64,000 nt of DNA, taken from Lachnospiraceae bacterium AD3010. GTDB lineage: Bacteria; Bacillota; Clostridia; Lachnospirales; Lachnospiraceae. Positions 61,008 to 64,000 of the stretch are shown here, one piece after another. Location: the NCBI GenBank assembly GCA_000622025.1, contig KK211387.1:293945-357944 (forward strand), in the 5' to 3' direction. Each line of letters begins with the position of its first letter. Position 1 is the first letter of the stretch. A program made the translations under genes and the position numbers. The notes under the pieces were generated by a model. The model did no database searches. It had not been told where the DNA came from and saw only the letters and a program-made list of their open reading frames with translations.

Positions 61008-61955
61008 ATGAGTTCAGCTGATAGGCTTTTTATCGAAAACATTAATAATATCCTGGATCACGGAGTCAGTGATAAGGGGATGGAGGTGCGTCCGGTATGG
61101 GAGGATGACGGGAGTCCCGCTCATACCATAGCGCTTTTCGGGGTCGTTGACAGATACGACCTTTCGAAGGAATTTCCCATAATGACATTGAAACGGACCT
61201 TCTGGAAGTCCGCCCTCGACGAGATATTCTGGATCTGGCAGAAAAAGTCCAATAATGTTCACGAGCTTTCATCCCATGTATGGGATGCCTGGGCCGATGA
61301 AGAGGGTTCCATAGGAAAGGCCTACGGCTACCAGATGAGCGTAAGAAGCGGCTACGCAGATATAAGGGCGGAGGGGCTCGAAAGAGCTTTTCCTGACGGT
61401 GTTTTTAAGGAAAATGATACGGCATTTATCTCCGGAAAAAGAGGGCTTATTTCAAAAAAGAATGAGAGGGGGCTTTGGACCCTGGACCAGACAGACAGGA
61501 TAATATACCAGCTTGTGAATGACCCCGGGTCAAGAAGGATCATGAGTATGATGTTTATCCCTGAGGATCTGTCGGAAATGGCACTGGCGCCCTGCGCCTA
61601 TTCCATGACCTTTAATGTAATGGATGGGAGATTAAACGGGATGCTCTCCCAGCGTTCCCAGGATATGGCAGTTGCAAATTCCTGGAATACAGTGCAGGCT
61701 GCACTTCTTGTGTATGCATTCGCATCGGCCTACGGCTTTGAACCGGGCGAGCTTGTGCATGTCATTGCAAACTGCCATCTTTACGACAGGCATATCGAAG
61801 CGGTGAAGGAGCTTATTAAAAATGAGCAGTATGAGGCTCCAAAGCTAAAGATCAATCCGGATATACATGATTTTTATGATTTCACAAAGGATGACTTTAC
61901 ACTCCCCGGATATAAATACAGTGAATTTGACCATAAATTCCCGGTTGCGGTGTAA
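61008..61955 (+). CDS. thyA: Thymidylate synthase ThyA
   Basis: A 315-aa dTMP-forming enzyme using methylene-THF. The catalytic Cys lies in MALAPCAYSMTFNVMDG; also PIMTLKRTFWKSALDEIFW, LNGMLSQRSQDMAVANSWN and VIANCHLYDRHIEAV. It is longer than the usual 264 aa because of an insert (~110-160, as in some Firmicutes). AGGAGGAG is 8 bases upstream of the ATG, right after the palindromic element, so the element may carry or disrupt its promoter. Its 3' end faces fliB, 23 bp away. Confidence 0.95.
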   Translation: MSSADRLFIENINNILDHGVSDKGMEVRPVWEDDGSPAHTIALFGVVDRYDLSKEFPIMTLKRTFWKSALDEIFWIWQKKSNNVHELSSHVWDAWADEEGSIGKAYGYQMSVRSGYADIRAEGLERAFPDGVFKENDTAFISGKRGLISKKNERGLWTLDQTDRIIYQLVNDPGSRRIMSMMFIPEDLSEMALAPCAYSMTFNVMDGRLNGMLSQRSQDMAVANSWNTVQAALLVYAFASAYGFEPGELVHVIANCHLYDRHIEAVKELIKNEQYEAPKLKINPDIHDFYDFTKDDFTLPGYKYSEFDHKFPVAV

Positions 61956-61978
61956 GGGCACTTTTACGGCTTTTACGT

Positions 61979-63001
61979 TTACGGATAGAGATAAGGCCGG
62001 ATTTCCGAATTCTCATTGTCCGGATATACATCCTTTACACTATCCAGCTTTTCCTTAAACAGAGCAAAATTATGCATGGAAAGCTCAAAATTCAATCCAA
62101 AGAGCCTGCCACACTCTATCATATCATCTGCATCGAATGAACCTTTTGCCTGGAAGGATGCGATACACATAAGCTCCAGCATCTTTACGGAGCGGAAGAC
62201 CTGCATTATGGGGCCATCAAGCGAACCGTCCTCTACGGCATCTAAAAGCATCCTGTGGGCAAAATAGGCGGCCGTCCGTCTGATCCATGTTTTCGCTTCT
62301 GGAGTTTTTTCATAGAAGCTGTCCTTAAGCTCTGCGGAAAGAGGAAGTATCTTTTTTACTTCCGCAAATAGTCTGTCAGAAGGCTCGTGTCCCTCAAAGA
62401 ATAAAGCTTCATCCATTATCCTTTTCAGTCCTTTAGTGTCGCACTCCTCTTCAAAGAGCACTTTGTCATAGGAACCTTTCTCTATGGAATCCACAAAGCC
62501 ATCCCGGAAAGCAATCAAAAGCCTGGTCTTTTCCAAAAGTCCGGCCGGGATCTTTTCATCCGATTCCTCATATTCACGCACAAACTTTAAGGGACCGTCT
62601 GTTTCCTTGTAGAGCAGCCTTCCTACCTCGGGACAGGCAATCAGAAGCCGGTTCAGTCTGTAATTTCCCACCCGGATATCTCTTTCCCTGGGATAAATCT
62701 CACAGATATTGATCTGCGCGTGTTCTCCCATGTGGAGTCTCACATCACAGAGCTTTTCATCCGTAAGGAAAGGACAGCACCCGTCTTCCTTTGGTTTGAT
62801 ATACCAGACGCCGCTCTTTTTATCCTGAAAGATATTTTCTCTCAGTCTCTCGCCAAATTCCCCTTCCTCCTTCTGGTAAAGCTCAAGAGTCTCTTTATCC
62901 ATTGGAAGGTCTCTGGCAAAGCAGCAGATATAGGTACAGGTGGTATTTCCGGTACACTGATAATCCTTGTAATATGAGGGTTCTTCTTTGATTATCTTCA
63001 T
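61979..63001 (-). CDS. FliB-family flagellin lysine-N-methylase-like protein
   Basis: A 340-aa protein of the FliB/YkgJ-type cysteine-cluster family. The conserved part is N-terminal: QCTGNTTCTYICC, DGCCPFLTDEKLCDVRLHMG, NICEIYPRERDI and RLLIACPEV, which may bind a metal cluster. The rest is helical. FliB methylates flagellin lysines in Salmonella, but many Clostridia without flagella carry such proteins. No flagellin is in the window. It is 19 bp after the second BMP gene. Confidence 0.82.
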   Translation of the reverse strand: MKIIKEEPSYYKDYQCTGNTTCTYICCFARDLPMDKETLELYQKEEGEFGERLRENIFQDKKSGVWYIKPKEDGCCPFLTDEKLCDVRLHMGEHAQINICEIYPRERDIRVGNYRLNRLLIACPEVGRLLYKETDGPLKFVREYEESDEKIPAGLLEKTRLLIAFRDGFVDSIEKGSYDKVLFEEECDTKGLKRIMDEALFFEGHEPSDRLFAEVKKILPLSAELKDSFYEKTPEAKTWIRRTAAYFAHRMLLDAVEDGSLDGPIMQVFRSVKMLELMCIASFQAKGSFDADDMIECGRLFGLNFELSMHNFALFKEKLDSVKDVYPDNENSEIRPYLYP

Positions 63002-63020
63002 ATCCTTTTTCCCTTATCTA

Positions 63021-64000
63021 TTATTTCTGGCTTTCTATGAATCCGGCATATTCCGCTTCCGATGCGGGAGGATCTATTTCTCCGGACTTGATCTTGTCTG
63101 CTATTATCAAAGCCATGTCATAAATTTCATCACTGAAGTTTTTATGTTCTTCCGGTATACCAACCGCTCCTTCGTTAAGCCCGAAGCTCATATTCTCTCC
63201 GCCGATATCATCTCCTGAGAGATAGCCCTCAGAAACCCTGGCAACTGCCACATTCACGAGTTTCAAGGCACTGGTCAGCACATTGTCAGGTGCCAGATAG
63301 GACTGATCCCTGTCAACACCGATCACGTACCTGTTTCTGCCTTTTGCAGAATCTATGACTCCGAGTCCTGAGGCTCCGGCCGCAGCATATATGATATCGC
63401 AGCCACTGTCATACATTTTTGAGGCAAGAGCGTAGCCTTTATCCACATCCGTAAAGCTGTCCGCATATTCCACGCTTATATCAATATGCCTGCCGTAAAC
63501 TTTAGAAGCATATTCCGCTCCGGCCCGGAATCCGTATTCAAACTGGTCGATTATCTCTCCCCTGACTCCGCCCACAAATCCAAGCCTGCCGGTATTTGTA
63601 CAGGCTCCGGCTATGAATCCCACTAGAAAAGAAGGCTCCTCAGCCCTGAAGACCACACCGGTAAGGTTTTCTGCCGGATCTTCAAAGGCATTGTCTATTA
63701 TGGCGTAGTGAGTATCGGGATTGGCCTTTGCAGCCTTTTCTACCGCATCAGCACAGGCAAACCCGACACCCCAGCACAGGTTACAGCCCTCATCTGTCAG
63801 ACTCTTGAAATTCTCCTCGAAATCCTCTTCGGATGCGGATTCCCTGTAGGTCACGCGAGCCAGACTGTTTTCGGATAATACCTGCAGCCCTTCCCAGGCA
63901 CTTTGGTTAAAGGACTGGTCATTGATGCCTCCGACGTCCGTCACCATACCTACAAGCGCAACTTCAGACAGAACATCTGACTGAGCTCGGTCCTCTTCAG
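63021..64000 (-). CDS. BMP-family substrate-binding protein, 5' partial
   Basis: The reading frame is open to base 64000, so the N-terminus (signal peptide, lipobox) lies outside. The visible ~325 residues are a PF02608 BMP domain: ALVGMVTDVGGINDQSFNQS, RLGFVGGVRGEIIDQFEYGF, IIYAAAGASGLGVIDSAKGR, IGVDRDQSYLAPDNVLTSAL. It is a different group from the 47333-48631 protein (the latter has a NupN-like start), closer to PnrA/Med-type nucleoside-binding proteins. No transporter genes lie on this side; the adjoining gene downstream is fliB-like. Confidence 0.88.
   Translation of the reverse strand, partial: EEDRAQSDVLSEVALVGMVTDVGGINDQSFNQSAWEGLQVLSENSLARVTYRESASEEDFEENFKSLTDEGCNLCWGVGFACADAVEKAAKANPDTHYAIIDNAFEDPAENLTGVVFRAEEPSFLVGFIAGACTNTGRLGFVGGVRGEIIDQFEYGFRAGAEYASKVYGRHIDISVEYADSFTDVDKGYALASKMYDSGCDIIYAAAGASGLGVIDSAKGRNRYVIGVDRDQSYLAPDNVLTSALKLVNVAVARVSEGYLSGDDIGGENMSFGLNEGAVGIPEEHKNFSDEIYDMALIIADKIKSGEIDPPASEAEYAGFIESQK

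Overview
The window looks like chromosome from a Lachnospiraceae-type anaerobic Firmicute (order Lachnospirales). No rRNA or species marker is present, so this rests on gene content: a CodY regulator, a CIRCE-controlled groESL, a BspA-type leucine-rich-repeat surface protein, PD-(D/E)XK (Rpn-like) transposase-type proteins, short peptides with bacteriocin-type double-glycine leaders, a GH3 beta-glucosidase with inverted domain order, a BMP-family nucleoside-type ABC transporter and strong AGGAGG ribosome-binding sites. I see no tRNA, rRNA, CRISPR array, intact IS element or prophage.

Layout. 1-6.2 kb is accessory and partly decayed: the 3' part of a BspA-like repeat protein, a leader-bearing small protein, an Rpn-like nuclease, a double-glycine peptide, then remnants of a DUF4143 ATPase and of a potassium-uptake locus (5' trkH joined to 3' kdpE), then a secreted M15 peptidase. 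6.3-10 kb (minus) holds dprA, yifB/comM, a hexapeptide acetyltransferase and mobA. 10.1-16.3 kb (plus) is a molybdenum-cofactor unit (moaA, an ABC exporter, moeA, mobB) running into a diguanylate cyclase, followed by another double-glycine peptide and two large hairpins. 17.1-28.9 kb is mostly housekeeping: topA-codY, then valS-fapA-48-aa ORF-zinc-ribbon/TPR protein-GH3-PilZ. 29.0-31.1 kb is groES-groEL.

31.1-39.5 kb is the most unusual part: GC-rich direct repeats, Rpn-family remnants, then a coupled four-gene unit (ECF sigma factor, two-helix membrane protein, multi-spanning membrane protein, PrsW-type protease), a second copy of the two-helix protein, and a secreted DUF6273-like protein whose WWLRSP segment has the codon pattern of a diversity-generating-retroelement variable region. 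An AAA-ATPase/nuclease protein and a secreted 3D-like protein follow.

39.5-48.9 kb (minus) encodes a RACo-type ASKHA ferredoxin, a CotH-family protein and a BMP-type ABC transporter (lipoprotein, ATPase, two permeases) behind a structured leader. 49-51.5 kb has a tandem cNMP-binding protein, a response regulator with a degenerate HD-GYP domain and an XRE regulator. 51.8-60.7 kb (plus) runs from a chorismate mutase-DUF815 ATPase fusion through ppx and ppk1 to an ABC-F ATPase, a PHP phosphoesterase and a HAD phosphatase. The window ends with thyA, a FliB-like protein and a partial second BMP lipoprotein.

Themes: cyclic-nucleotide and envelope signalling (GGDEF, PilZ, HD-GYP-like, cNMP, ECF/PrsW), polyphosphate metabolism, Moco synthesis, and many palindromic or short dispersed repeats, including two copies of a ~223-bp MITE-like palindrome. 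All functions are read from motifs and family knowledge; no database search was run.
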